Assembly (NCBI RefSeq): GCF_016862075.1
Contig: NZ_BOMG01000103.1
Span: forward strand, 62,001-126,000
Length of the DNA stretch: 64,000 bases
Direction: 5' to 3'
Origin: Actinoplanes couchii
GTDB lineage: Bacteria > Actinomycetota > Actinomycetes > Mycobacteriales > Micromonosporaceae
Positions 24,492-33,229 of this stretch are shown one piece after another. Numbering within the stretch: the first letter of the stretch is position 1; each line of letters opens with the position of its first letter. The position numbers were made by a program, and so were the translations under genes. Below the pieces are notes generated by a model that saw only the letters and a program-made list of their open reading frames with translations, did not search any database and was not told the DNA's origin.

Positions 24492-24904
24492 CAGACGGCG
24501 ACCAGGATCGTGCTGACCAGCAGGCTGCCGAGCACGTGGTAGCCACCGGAGATGACCGCGTACCGCAGAGGGTGGGGGAAGTTGGGGTTGATCGCGATGG
24601 TGACGGTGTTGGTGGCCAGATAGCCGACACCGACGATCAGACCGAAGATCAGGGCGTCGCCGTACGCGGTGATGTCCAGGACGGCGATCAGGAACGCGCT
24701 GGTGAGCGTGATGATCAGACCGGTGATCGGCGGCCCGGCCAGGAACAGCGGGGTGGTCGGGGACTTGGCGCCCACGTCACGGCCCAGGGAGCGGTTGTAC
24801 GCCGCCGGGAACAGCGCCGCGAACCAGAGGCCGCCGAGCAGGGTCAGGACGATGAAACCGGCCAGGATGCCGAGCCAGTTGAGGTTTCCGAGAACGTCGA
24901 ACAT
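24491..24904 (-). CDS. DUF1761 family membrane protein
   Basis: 137 residues with four membrane helices; NWLGILAGFIVLTLLGGLWFAALF, then LIFGLIVGVGYLATNTVTIAIN and HVLGSLLVSTILVAV, all match DUF1761. Function unknown. It is followed without gap by the aldo/keto reductase and preceded by an HxlR regulator on the same strand 41 bp upstream, giving a likely three-gene operon. Confidence 0.78.
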   Translation of the reverse strand: MFDVLGNLNWLGILAGFIVLTLLGGLWFAALFPAAYNRSLGRDVGAKSPTTPLFLAGPPITGLIITLTSAFLIAVLDITAYGDALIFGLIVGVGYLATNTVTIAINPNFPHPLRYAVISGGYHVLGSLLVSTILVAV

Positions 24905-24944
24905 GGTGTCGAGGTTCGCAGCGGTAGAGGACAGGGTGTGTCCG

Positions 24945-25331
24945 CTACTCGGAGTCGTATCGGGAACGGGCCTCCCGTACCGCCTCCTGATGACGCACCG
25001 ACCAGTGCAGCAGCCCGGTCAGCGGGCCGGCCAGGGACCGACCGGAATCGGTCAGCTCGTACTCGACCTTCGGCGGCACACACGCGTGCACCGTCCGGGT
25101 GAGCAGCCCGTCGCGTTCCAGATTCCGCAGCGTGTGGGTGAGCATGCGCTGGCTGACACCTTCGGCGGCACGCATCAGCTCGGTGAACCGGCGCGGCCCT
25201 GGCAGCAGCAGCACCACGACGATCACCGTCCAGCGATCGCCGATGCGGTCCAGGGTGTCACGCAGCGGGCACTGTTCCTTCATCGCCGGGGTCACCGTCA
25301 TACCCGGCGGAAGCAGCAGGTCGAGGTCCAA
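24945..25331 (-). CDS. HxlR family transcriptional regulator
   Basis: 128 residues. The HxlR winged helix is clear: CPLRDTLDRIGDRWTVIVVVLLLPGPRRFTELMRAAEGVSQRMLTHTLRNLERDGLLTRTV, followed by PPKVEYELTDSGRSL. A cysteine at the start of the domain (Cys21) is often the redox or electrophile sensor in this family. Divergent from an NmrA-type reductase at 25400, and upstream of the DUF1761/aldo-keto reductase pair, so it may control both sides. Confidence 0.88.
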   Translation of the reverse strand: MDLDLLLPPGMTVTPAMKEQCPLRDTLDRIGDRWTVIVVVLLLPGPRRFTELMRAAEGVSQRMLTHTLRNLERDGLLTRTVHACVPPKVEYELTDSGRSLAGPLTGLLHWSVRHQEAVREARSRYDSE

Positions 25332-25399
25332 TGGTTACTCCCGTGTGCCTGAGGCGGTTCGAAGTGCCGTCTTCCGGTCGCTGCGGATGGTCGCCGACG

Positions 25400-26161
25400 A
25401 TGGGTGGCGTGATCAAACGAATTGCGGTGACAGGTGGCGCCGGGGCGCTCGGGGCGGCGGTCGTCCAGAGACTGCGGGACCGGGCCGACGTGATCGTCGT
25501 GACGCGACGCCCGGATGTCGTACCACAGGATCGGGAAGTGCGCCGTGCCGATTTCGACAGCATCGAACCGGCGGCGTTCGCCGGCGCCGACGCGGTGCTG
25601 GTGGTGAGCACCGACGAGCGGGACGGCCGGAAGAAGGCGGCCCAGCACGCGGCGGCTTTCACCGCGGCAGCGGCCGCCGGGGTGAAACACCTGGTCTACA
25701 CGTCGCTGGTCGGCTGTGACGGGCCGCCGGATCTGCTCAACGCGGCACACCGGGACTCGGAGGCGGCGCTGCGCGGCACCGGGGTGCCGTGGACGGCGCT
25801 GCGCAACAACCTCTACTTCGAAGGGCTCGACGAGCGACAGGCCACCACCGGCCGGTACGTCAGCAACCACGGTACCGGCGCCGTGTCCTACGTCGACCGG
25901 GACCGCTGTGCGGAAGTGGCCGCGGCAACGCTGCTCGGCGAGGCGCGAGGGGTGGTCGAGGTGCACGGCCCGAGAGCGTGGGACGCGGTCGCGGTGGCGG
26001 AACTGTTCGGGCAGCGGCTGGGACGAGAGGTGATCCCGGTGCTCCTGGACGATCAGGAGTACCGGGACCATTTGCTCGGCACCGGCGCACCGGCCGCCCT
26101 GGCCGAGGCGCTTGTTGCGCTCGGGCAGGCGGTGCGGGCCGGCGTCTACCTCAGTAGGTGA
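25400..26161 (+). CDS. NmrA-like NAD(P)-binding reductase (QOR2/azoreductase type)
   Basis: 253 residues. Rossmann motif VTGGAGALGAAVVQRL at the N-terminus, a short second beta strand VIVVTRRPDVV, and VKHLVYTSLVGCDGPP plus the YFEGLDE region typical of atypical short-chain dehydrogenases of the NmrA/quinone oxidoreductase 2 group. ATG 25400 is the start used; GTG 25409 is an equal alternative, and the longer frame from 25331 is not supported. Divergent partner of the HxlR gene. Overlaps the convergent lyase by 11 bp. Confidence 0.85.
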   Translation: MGGVIKRIAVTGGAGALGAAVVQRLRDRADVIVVTRRPDVVPQDREVRRADFDSIEPAAFAGADAVLVVSTDERDGRKKAAQHAAAFTAAAAAGVKHLVYTSLVGCDGPPDLLNAAHRDSEAALRGTGVPWTALRNNLYFEGLDERQATTGRYVSNHGTGAVSYVDRDRCAEVAAATLLGEARGVVEVHGPRAWDAVAVAELFGQRLGREVIPVLLDDQEYRDHLLGTGAPAALAEALVALGQAVRAGVYLSR

Positions 26162-28364
26162 TGTTCGGCCGGGGCGGGGTGCTCATGTTCGCGCCGAGGA
26201 AGTAGTCGACGTGGTGGGACTGGACATAACCCTTCAAGGTCATCGCGTTGCGGTACGCCGGGTTGTGGGTGAGCGTGTAGAGACGCGTACTCGACGGGAT
26301 GTTGGTGGTGAAAATGATCAGCTCGCTGGCGGCGGCGTTGGTGTAGACGACCTCCTCGCGCCAGTCCCCGAGGATGTCGCCGACCAGCAGCGGGTTGGGG
26401 CCGCCGTAGGCGTTGACCGCGCCGTACGTCCAGTTGGCCAGCAGCCGGGGCACGCTCCCGGTGGCGGTCGGCGCGGCCGGGTTCCACTTCTCGAACTTGC
26501 CGTCGTTGAGCAGTTCCATCGTGGTGTCGCCGTCCCACCACAGGCCCAGGTGCGGCCACGGGCGCAGGGACGTGTTCGGTTCGGCGAGCTGGTTCGTGGG
26601 AGCGTTGTAAAGGCCGGAGAAGGACCACACCTCCATTCCCGGCGTACGCGGATCGATGTCACCGGCCATGCCACGGCCGACGTCCCCGACACCGGATTCG
26701 ACGTGCTTCCAGATGATCTGCCCGGACGCGGCGTCGTAGTAGTACTCGCGCAGCCCGCTCGGGTTGTCCTGCTGCACCGCGTACCCCTGCAGCCCGGGGC
26801 GGGACGGGTCCATCTTGGCGATGTGGAACCGGTCGCCGTGCACCACGCCCTGCGGGCCGAGGGTGTACCGCAGGGTGCCGTTGCCGTTGAGCACGAACCC
26901 GATCTCGGCGATCTCGTCGCGCCCGTCACCGTCCACGTCGATGATGCGGGTGTTGTGGCCGTCGGGTGCGTCCTGGTTGCCGCGCAGCCACTTCCACTGC
27001 ATGGTGACGGCGCTGCCGGTGAACCGCCAGGCGGTGAACATCAGGTTGAAGGCGCCACTGCCGACCCGGTTCTTCATGTACGCCACCAGGCTCGGGTTGA
27101 CGCCGTCCAGATGCCCGACCCCGAACCGGGCCATCAGCGGACCGTCGGCCAGGTAGTCGGTGGGCACCGCGGCGGAGGCCCGCAGCGCGCCGGTGCGCCC
27201 GTCCAGGATCGCGATGAACTGACGGTTGTTGTCGGCGTTGGTGAAGGTGACGCCGTTTCCGAAACGGACACCGTTCGCGATCCGCAGGGCGACCTCGGCC
27301 CGGCCGTCGCCGTCCAGGTCGTAGACGGTCACGCCGTCGTTGTGGCCGACGTCGATCACCGACGAGCCGCCCTCGATGTTGTCCTGGTTGGTGCTGTTCG
27401 GGCCCAGGTCGACAGTCCACAGGAAGGTACCGTCGCCGCGGTACGCCTCGATGCTCTGTGGTGACGTCTGGCGGTCGATGACGAAGTCGAACTCGCCGTC
27501 ACCGTCCAGATCCCCGGTCCACGCGAACTTGACCGGGCCGCCGGCGCGCAGCGGTAGACGTACGACAGGCTCGGTCGCGTGGTTGGCGGTGAGGGTGAAA
27601 GCGCTGCTGGGGGCCTGCTCGGTGCCGTTGACCACCGGGCGGACCCGATAGGTGTTGACCTTGGTCAGGTCGGCGGTGGTGTCGGTCAGGTTGGTGCCGC
27701 CGGTCAGCACCGCGCTGTTGAGCTTGACCTCGGTGGCGCCGGCCGTGGACCGGTAGACGTTGAATCCGATGCCGTCCGGGTCGAGACCGAGCAGCCGCCA
27801 CGCGACCAGGACGCTGCTCGCGCTCGCCCGGACCGCGACGACACCGCGGCCCAGGGTCTCCATCCGGCGGGCGGCGGCGGTGTTCGCCACGTCCACGTCC
27901 AGGTAGTCGATGTTGGCGAGGCCGCCGGCGCTGGTCGCGGCGATCCGGACCGTGTTGCTGCCGGCCCGCAGCGCGGCGGTGAGCGTGACACTGGTCCAGC
28001 GGTTCCAGCCGCCGGTGGTGGCGAACGGGGACGTGGCCTGCACGACGGTGCCGTTCACGCTGATCGCGGCGGTGCGGTCGACGGCGTTGCCGTTGGCGTA
28101 CCGGATGGTGAGGGTGGCGTTTCCGGCCGTTGCGGCGGTGACGGTGAACTGCGCGGCGGTGCCGGCACCGCTGTTGCCGTCGCAGAACCCGCTGCCGGAG
28201 TACCCGGAGTAGGTGGTGGCGATCACGCCGTCGCAGGTGGCGGGCGCCGTCTCGGCTTCGTGGCGGACGGTGGCGGCGCTCGCGTTCTGGGCCGCGACGA
28301 CGCCGCCGGTGGACAGGAGAAGGACCGTGACGGGGATGATCGCGGCCTTCAGGGCTCGGTGCAT
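26151..28364 (-). CDS. Secreted rhamnogalacturonan lyase (PL11) with CBM35-like module
   Basis: 737 residues. Signal peptide (1-31, ending ASAA). Residues about 33-160 form a carbohydrate-binding CBM35-like module (HEAETAPATCDGVIATTYSG and CDGNSGAGTAAQFTVTAA). A fibronectin-like stretch (about 185-255) precedes the PL11 beta-propeller (about 265-735), with repeated calcium-type loops DLDGDGEFDF, DLDGDGRAE and DVDGDGRDEI. PL11 enzymes cleave the alternating rhamnose/galacturonate backbone of pectin rhamnogalacturonan I outside the cell. LacI-like operator half-sites lie upstream. Confidence 0.9.
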   Translation of the reverse strand: MHRALKAAIIPVTVLLLSTGGVVAAQNASAATVRHEAETAPATCDGVIATTYSGYSGSGFCDGNSGAGTAAQFTVTAATAGNATLTIRYANGNAVDRTAAISVNGTVVQATSPFATTGGWNRWTSVTLTAALRAGSNTVRIAATSAGGLANIDYLDVDVANTAAARRMETLGRGVVAVRASASSVLVAWRLLGLDPDGIGFNVYRSTAGATEVKLNSAVLTGGTNLTDTTADLTKVNTYRVRPVVNGTEQAPSSAFTLTANHATEPVVRLPLRAGGPVKFAWTGDLDGDGEFDFVIDRQTSPQSIEAYRGDGTFLWTVDLGPNSTNQDNIEGGSSVIDVGHNDGVTVYDLDGDGRAEVALRIANGVRFGNGVTFTNADNNRQFIAILDGRTGALRASAAVPTDYLADGPLMARFGVGHLDGVNPSLVAYMKNRVGSGAFNLMFTAWRFTGSAVTMQWKWLRGNQDAPDGHNTRIIDVDGDGRDEIAEIGFVLNGNGTLRYTLGPQGVVHGDRFHIAKMDPSRPGLQGYAVQQDNPSGLREYYYDAASGQIIWKHVESGVGDVGRGMAGDIDPRTPGMEVWSFSGLYNAPTNQLAEPNTSLRPWPHLGLWWDGDTTMELLNDGKFEKWNPAAPTATGSVPRLLANWTYGAVNAYGGPNPLLVGDILGDWREEVVYTNAAASELIIFTTNIPSSTRLYTLTHNPAYRNAMTLKGYVQSHHVDYFLGANMSTPPRPNITY

Positions 28365-28384
28365 GTGAGCTCCCGGGGGATGGG

Positions 28385-28457
28385 GTTAAACCGCTTTCAA
28401 TGTTTCCCCGAGGTTAAGCATCAAAGATGCTCGATGCAATGCGGTGAAGCGGTTAAC
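28385..28457. promoter_or_regulatory. LacI-like operator half-sites between the lyase and HxlR genes
   Basis: GTTAAACCGCTTTCA (28385-28399) faces TGAAGCGGTTAAC (28445-28457) as an imperfect inverted repeat; between them AGCATC-AAA-GATGCT (28417-28431) is a perfect small palindrome. CCGCTTTCA half-sites recur in operators of LacI-type sugar regulators. No LacI gene is in the window, so a distant regulator of pectin use is implied. Confidence 0.45.
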
Positions 28458-28492
28458 TTGCGGTTACCCGGTCACTGTTGGAGAGTGTGCCG

Positions 28493-28879
28493 GTGGGAAC
28501 CAGGCAGGAGATCAGCGCGATACCGCCGGACGCCGATCTGGCCCGGGCCGACTCACTGGCGCGGGAGATCTTCACCGACATCGCCAACAAGTGGGCCCTG
28601 CTGATCATCGAGTTCGTCGGGCAGCGCACGATGCGCTTCAGCGAGCTGCGCGACGCCATCGGCGGCATCAGCCACAAGATGCTCACCCAGAACCTGCGGA
28701 CCCTGGAACGCAACGGCCTGATCACCCGCACCGTCTACGCGACGATCCCGCCCAAGGTGGAGTACTCGCTGACCGAAGCCGGTCAGGCACTGCGCACGGT
28801 GGTGGACGGGATGTGCGGCTGGACCCAGGAGTACCTGCCGCACATCGAGGCCGCCCGCCGCGACTTCGGCCCGTCCTAG
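28493..28879 (+). CDS. HxlR family transcriptional regulator
   Basis: 128 residues. ARADSLAREIFTDIANKWALLIIEFVGQRTMRFSELRDAIGGISHKMLTQNLRTLERNGLI is an HxlR winged helix; IPPKVEYSLTEAGQALRTVV is the wing. Unlike the usual family there is no cysteine before the domain, so redox sensing is unlikely. GTG 28493 with GGAGAG upstream is the best start. It is convergent with the RidA gene (4-bp overlap); a palindrome in front of that gene is a probable binding site. Confidence 0.85.
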   Translation: MGTRQEISAIPPDADLARADSLAREIFTDIANKWALLIIEFVGQRTMRFSELRDAIGGISHKMLTQNLRTLERNGLITRTVYATIPPKVEYSLTEAGQALRTVVDGMCGWTQEYLPHIEAARRDFGPS

Positions 28880-29283
28880 TCCAGGGCCGCCGTCACCTCC
28901 AGCTCGACCAGGTGCTCGGGCACGTCCAGGGTGACGATGCCGAACAGCGACGCCGGCGGGGACGCGGTGATGCCCAGCCGGGCCGCCGCCCGCTGCATGC
29001 CCTCGACCAGGGCGCCCATCTTCTCCGGCTGCCAGTCCACGACGTGCACGGTCAGCTTCACCACGTCGTCGAAGCTTGCGCCCACGCCGGCCAGCGCGGC
29101 GGCCACGTTCACGTAGCACTGCTCGACCTGGGCGGCCAGATCGCCGATACCGACCGTGGTGCCGTCCGCCTGCCAGGCGACCTGCCCGGCGACGTGCACC
29201 AGCTTCGACCCGGTAGCCACCGACACCTGGTGGTAGACGGGTACGACGGGCAGTCCGGGCGGGTTGATCAGCGTTACGGCCAT
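28876..29283 (-). CDS. RidA/YjgF family protein
   Basis: 135 residues of the reactive-intermediate deaminase fold. VATGSKLVHVAGQVAWQADGTTVGIGDLAAQVEQCYVNVAAALAGVGASFDDVVKLTVHVVDW is the family core, and the closing LVELEVTAALD stands where typical RidA has the IEIEAIA strand; the Arg that binds the carboxylate in true RidA (near residue 105) is not present, so it belongs to a divergent subgroup. Probably trims enamine/imine metabolites. A perfect 17-bp palindrome precedes its start. Confidence 0.85.
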   Translation of the reverse strand: MAVTLINPPGLPVVPVYHQVSVATGSKLVHVAGQVAWQADGTTVGIGDLAAQVEQCYVNVAAALAGVGASFDDVVKLTVHVVDWQPEKMGALVEGMQRAAARLGITASPPASLFGIVTLDVPEHLVELEVTAALD

Positions 29284-29300
29284 GGGTGGTGCCTCTCTCT

Positions 29301-29317
29301 CGGTTACTCAGTAACCG
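29301..29317. promoter_or_regulatory. Palindromic operator upstream of the RidA gene
   Basis: CGGTTAC-TCA-GTAACCG is a perfect inverted repeat 18 bp upstream of the RidA start codon (29283). GGTTAAC/GGTTACC sequences also occur in front of the convergent HxlR gene (28451-28470), suggesting that regulator as the ligand. Confidence 0.6.
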
Positions 29318-29403
29318 TAAGAGACCGAAACTGACCTGTGAAGAAGGCACTAATTCGGAACCCGGTCACCTTCAGGTAACCGCATCCGGTAGAGAATGCG
29401 CTG

Positions 29404-31458
29404 GTGAGCAACAAGTATCAGCGTCCGGACCGGGTTCGTTTCGGTGCGGCGTACTACCACGAGTACCAGCCCACCGAGCGGCTCAAGACCGATCTTGATC
29501 AGATGGCGGAGGCCAAGTTCTCGGTCATCCGGGTCGGCGAATCGGTGTGGTCGACCTGGGAACCGCGTAACGGTGAGTTCGAGCTCGACTGGCTGCAGCC
29601 GGTTCTCGACGGGGCGCACGAGCGTGGCATCGGGGTCATCCTCGGCACGCCGACCTATGCGGTTCCGCCATGGCTGGCCCGGCTCTACCCGGAGATCGCC
29701 GGGGAGCACGCCACCGGGCAGCGCAACGCGTGGGGTGCGCGGCAGGAGGCCGACTACACCCATCCGGCGTTCCGGTTCCACGCCGAGCGGGTCAGCCGCC
29801 GCATCCTGGAACGGTACGCCTCGCACCCCGCGGTCATCGGGTTCCAGGTCGACAACGAGCCCGGCAACGTGCTGCTGCACAACGAGGGCGTGTGCCAGCG
29901 GTTCGTGGACTGGCTGCGCGCCAGGTACGGCGACGTGCAGACCCTGAACCGCGAGTGGGGCCTGGTCTACTGGTCGCACCGGCTGTCGGACTGGTCGGAC
30001 CTGTGGCGCCCGGACGGCAACGCGCAACCGCAGTACGACCTGGCCTGGCGGGTCTTCCAGAACCAGCAGGCCACCGAGTACATCGGCTGGCAGGCCGACA
30101 TCGCCCGGGAGTACGCCCGCCCGGACCAGTTCGTCACCACCTGCATCGCCTTCGACCGGGCCGCCGTCGACGACCGGACCCTGGCCGGGGTCCTCGACGT
30201 CACCTCCGGCAACCCGTACTACGACATGCAGGACGCGCTCCGGCTCCCGGACGAGCGGGCCCGCCCGCAGGACTGGACCACCCGCGGCACGTGGGCGCTG
30301 TACCAGAGCGCGGACCGGATGTTCTCGGCGCGCCAGGAGCCGTTCCTGGTCACCGAGACCGACGCCCAGGCGATCGGGCATTCCTACGTCAACCGCCCGG
30401 CGTACGACGGCCAGTGGCGTCAGGTGGCATGGGCCCTGATCTCCCGGGGCGCGGAGGCGATCGAGTACTGGCACTGGCACACCCTGCACTTCGGCACCGA
30501 GACCTACTGGGGTGGCGTGCTGCCGCACAGCGGGCGCCCGGGGCGGGTCTACCGGGAGATCGCCCGGATCGGCGCCGAGCTCGACCGGGCCGGCGCGACG
30601 GTGACCGGGCTGACGCCGGGGGCCGACGTCGCGTTCGTCTACTCGACCGAGAGCAAACGGGCCCTGGAGTTCCAGCCGTCCCTGGCCACGGGGTCCGGCG
30701 AACCTGATCTCCGGACGTACACGGAAATCAATGACGCCTTCTATCGTGGCTCTTTCGACGCGAAACTGCAGAGCCGGGTGTGGCACGCCGCGCATCTGAC
30801 CGCCCGGCCGGCGGCGGACGTGGCCCGGGAGCATCCGGTGCTGGTCGCCGCGGCGCTCTACATCACCACCGACGCCGACCTGGACTGGCTGCTCGCCTAC
30901 GCCGAGGCCGGCGGGCACCTGATCCTCGGGCCGCGCACCGGGTACGCCGACCACGAGGCGCGGGCGCGCAACGAGCAGCACCCGGCCCGGCTGTACGAGG
31001 CCGCCGGTGTCGTCTACGACGAGTTCAGCAACATCGACGAGCCGATCACGGTGACCGGTTACGGCCACGCCACCCGCTGGATCGACGGTCTCGTCCCGAC
31101 CACCGCCGAGGTTCTCGCGTCCTACGAGCACCCGCACTTCCAGCAGTGGGCGGCGGTCACCACCAAAGAACACGGCACGGGCCGGATCACCACCGTCGGT
31201 ACGGTTCCCGACCCGGCGTTCGCCCGCGAACTGTTCGCCGGCACCGCCGGGCCCTGGACGCCGTCGATCCCGGAGCTGACCGTCACCTCGGCCGTCAACC
31301 GGGACGGCCGTCAGCTGCGGTTCGTGCACAACTGGTCGTGGGACGAGCAGACCTTCACCGTCCCGGTGGCCTGCTCGGACGTGCTCGCCGACGCATCTTT
31401 CGAGGCCGGCGAGCCGATCGCGCTGGGACCGTGGGACGTGCGGGTGCTGGTGCTCTGA
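29404..31458 (+). CDS. GH42 beta-galactosidase
   Basis: 684 residues, three-domain GH42 architecture: TIM barrel (about 10-385), a trimerisation domain (about 395-600) and a small C-terminal beta domain. The acid/base Glu152 is in FQVDNEPGN and the nucleophile Glu319 in FLVTETDAQ. No signal peptide, so it is cytoplasmic and acts on imported galacto-oligosaccharides. GTG 29404 is the start. With the PL11 lyase 1 kb away it would fit degradation of rhamnogalacturonan I and its galactan side chains. Confidence 0.93.
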   Translation: MSNKYQRPDRVRFGAAYYHEYQPTERLKTDLDQMAEAKFSVIRVGESVWSTWEPRNGEFELDWLQPVLDGAHERGIGVILGTPTYAVPPWLARLYPEIAGEHATGQRNAWGARQEADYTHPAFRFHAERVSRRILERYASHPAVIGFQVDNEPGNVLLHNEGVCQRFVDWLRARYGDVQTLNREWGLVYWSHRLSDWSDLWRPDGNAQPQYDLAWRVFQNQQATEYIGWQADIAREYARPDQFVTTCIAFDRAAVDDRTLAGVLDVTSGNPYYDMQDALRLPDERARPQDWTTRGTWALYQSADRMFSARQEPFLVTETDAQAIGHSYVNRPAYDGQWRQVAWALISRGAEAIEYWHWHTLHFGTETYWGGVLPHSGRPGRVYREIARIGAELDRAGATVTGLTPGADVAFVYSTESKRALEFQPSLATGSGEPDLRTYTEINDAFYRGSFDAKLQSRVWHAAHLTARPAADVAREHPVLVAAALYITTDADLDWLLAYAEAGGHLILGPRTGYADHEARARNEQHPARLYEAAGVVYDEFSNIDEPITVTGYGHATRWIDGLVPTTAEVLASYEHPHFQQWAAVTTKEHGTGRITTVGTVPDPAFARELFAGTAGPWTPSIPELTVTSAVNRDGRQLRFVHNWSWDEQTFTVPVACSDVLADASFEAGEPIALGPWDVRVLVL

Positions 31459-31482
31459 CGTGTGTTGCGGGCCGCCGGGGGC

Positions 31483-31947
31483 TCAGCCCTTGGCGGCCTT
31501 CAGCGCGTCCGCGGCGTGCTGGTTCATGTCCAGCTCGCTGTGGATCACGTCGATGATCTTCTGGTCGGTGCCGATCACGAACGTCATCCGCTTGGTGCTC
31601 AGCGGGCCGAGCGCCAGCTTGCGCTTCACCCCGTACGCCGCCGCGGCCGTCATCTCCGGGTCGGACAGCAACGGGTAGTCGAACTTGTGCAGGTCGGCGA
31701 ACTCCTTCTGCTTCGCCACCGGGTCCTTGCTGATGCCGACCCGCTGCACCCCGGCGTCGCGGAACTCGGCCGCCAGATCACGGAAATGGCAGGCTTCCGC
31801 GGTGCAGCCCTTGGTCATCGCGGCGGGGTAGAAGAAGAGGACCACAGGGCCGTCCGCCAGCAGCTCGGTCAGCTTGCGCGGGGTGCCGTCCTGGTCGGGA
31901 AGTTCGAAGTCGGGCGCGATGTCGCCCTTGCCGATGCTCACCCGCAC
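31483..31947 (-). CDS. bcp: Thiol peroxidase, Bcp/PrxQ type
   Basis: A 154-residue peroxiredoxin reducing hydrogen and organic peroxides with thioredoxin-like donors. Peroxidatic Cys48 is in MTKGCTAEAC and the resolving Cys53 five residues later, the classic Bcp helix pair. FYPAAMTKGC replaces the usual FYPKADTPGC. GPLSTKRMTFVIGTDQKI is the C-terminal half. Single gene, convergent with the GH42 gene. Confidence 0.92.
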   Translation of the reverse strand: MRVSIGKGDIAPDFELPDQDGTPRKLTELLADGPVVLFFYPAAMTKGCTAEACHFRDLAAEFRDAGVQRVGISKDPVAKQKEFADLHKFDYPLLSDPEMTAAAAYGVKRKLALGPLSTKRMTFVIGTDQKIIDVIHSELDMNQHAADALKAAKG

Positions 31948-31993
31948 GACGATACGGGAGTGAAAAGACTTCGCATCCGTGCCATGGTGAGAC

Positions 31994-32746
31994 GTGTCCT
32001 ACGAAGAGATCCCGCTCACCGGCGGCAACGTGTCGGCAGGCGTGGTCCGGATCGGTGACACCGTGCGCCGTCCGGCCGGCTTCTGGACGCCGGCGGTGCA
32101 CGCGTTGCTCGACCACCTGTGGTCGGCCGGGTTCCGGGGTGCGCCCCGGCCGCTCGGGTTCGACGCGGCCGGGCGGGAGGTGCTGACGTTCATCCCCGGT
32201 ACGGTTCCGTGGCCCGATCCGTTGGACTCGCTCGTGCCGGTCGGGCGGTTGATCCGCGATCTGCACGACGCGTGTGCGAGCTTCGTCCCGCCGCCGGACG
32301 CGCGGTGGAACGCCCTGATCCCGGCCGACCGGGACGAGCAGATCGTGCACCACGACCTGGCGCCGTGGAACCTGGTCGCCGGCTCGGGCATGGCGTTCAT
32401 CGACTGGGACGGGGCGGCGCCGGGCTCACGGTTGTGGGATCTCGCGTACGCGGTGCACGGTTTTGTCCCGATGTCCCCGAACCCGGAACTACGCCGGGAC
32501 GACGCCGGCGAACGGCTGCGGGAGCTGATCGACGCCTACGGCCTGGACGAGACGGACCGGCGCGCGCTGGCGCCGATGCTGGCCACCCGGACCCGGGCCA
32601 TGCACGACTTCCTGCGCGACCAGGCCGCCCTCGGCACCGAGCCCTGGACCACCCATTGGCGCACCGGCCACGGCGACGCGTGGCGCGCCGACGCCGACTA
32701 CACCGAGAGGAACACCGACCTGTGGACCAAGGCATTGCTGGCCTGA
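31994..32746 (+). CDS. Aminoglycoside phosphotransferase family kinase
   Basis: 250 residues. The catalytic loop HHDLAPWNL (119-127) and the metal-binding IDWD (136-139) are present; the N-terminal nucleotide-binding lobe is short, as in small APH-like choline or antibiotic kinases. Start GTG 31994. These enzymes phosphorylate hydroxylated small molecules; actual drug resistance cannot be claimed. The end overlaps the GNAT gene if that starts at GTG 32722. Confidence 0.82.
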   Translation: MSYEEIPLTGGNVSAGVVRIGDTVRRPAGFWTPAVHALLDHLWSAGFRGAPRPLGFDAAGREVLTFIPGTVPWPDPLDSLVPVGRLIRDLHDACASFVPPPDARWNALIPADRDEQIVHHDLAPWNLVAGSGMAFIDWDGAAPGSRLWDLAYAVHGFVPMSPNPELRRDDAGERLRELIDAYGLDETDRRALAPMLATRTRAMHDFLRDQAALGTEPWTTHWRTGHGDAWRADADYTERNTDLWTKALLA

Positions 32747-33150
32747 CCGTGCGGCTCGCGGTCCGCTCCGACCTGCCCGTCCTCGCCGAGATGAGAGACA
32801 CCGACCTTTCCGCGTACGAGGGATGGGTGGCCGCTCACCGCGAGTCGCACCTGCCCTTCGTGGCGGAGCTCGACGGTCAGGTGGTCGGCAACGCCTGGCT
32901 GCACGTCGCCGAACGGGTACCCGGCAACGGCAAACTGGACCGCTGGTACGGCGACGTGCAGTCGGTGATGGTCCGCGAGGAGTACCGCGGCCGGGGCATC
33001 GGCGCAGCCCTGATCGAGGCGATCCTGGCCGAGGCCCGCAGCCGGGGCCTGCTGCACGTGACCGTCCACTCCGGCCGGCGGGCGGTCGACTTCTACCTGC
33101 GCAACGGCTTCGTCCACCACCGGCAGATGCTGATCTGGGAAGCCGGATAA
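32722..33150 (+). CDS. GNAT family N-acetyltransferase
   Basis: 142 residues from GTG 32722 (133 from GTG 32749). The acetyl-CoA loop REEYRGRGIGAALIEAILAEARSRG (motif A) and the closing VDFYLRNGFVHHRQMLIWE (motif B) are typical. LPFVAELDGQVVGNAWLHV is the preceding strand pair. It follows the APH-like kinase with overlap or a 3-bp gap and is probably co-transcribed. Substrate unknown. Confidence 0.85.
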   Translation: MDQGIAGLTVRLAVRSDLPVLAEMRDTDLSAYEGWVAAHRESHLPFVAELDGQVVGNAWLHVAERVPGNGKLDRWYGDVQSVMVREEYRGRGIGAALIEAILAEARSRGLLHVTVHSGRRAVDFYLRNGFVHHRQMLIWEAG

Positions 33151-33155
33151 ATAGG

Positions 33156-33185
33156 TTGGCGGGGTCCGCGGGGTGCTACTAGGGT
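33156..33185 (+). promoter_or_regulatory. Promoter of the tRNA-array leader
   Basis: TTGGCG (33156-33161), 18-bp spacer and TAGGGT (33180-33185), just after the GNAT stop. It would start a transcript near 33192 covering the leader peptide, the terminator and, on readthrough, all six tRNA genes. Confidence 0.55.
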
Positions 33186-33229
33186 TTGTCTCAACAGGCC
33201 GCACCGAGCTGAAGGAAAGGAGACCTCCG

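Noticed and set aside
25331..25400. Longer start for the NmrA-like reductase at 25331
   Set aside because: The extra residues overlap the divergent HxlR start and promoter and do not resemble the Rossmann N-terminus.
29350..31329. 659-codon minus-strand frame
   Set aside because: Exact antisense of the GH42 gene, Val/Arg/Gly-rich, with no domain; the plus-strand frame has clear catalytic motifs.
31994..32746. APH-like kinase as a drug-resistance gene
   Set aside because: Only the general kinase motifs are visible; family members phosphorylate many substrates, so resistance cannot be claimed.
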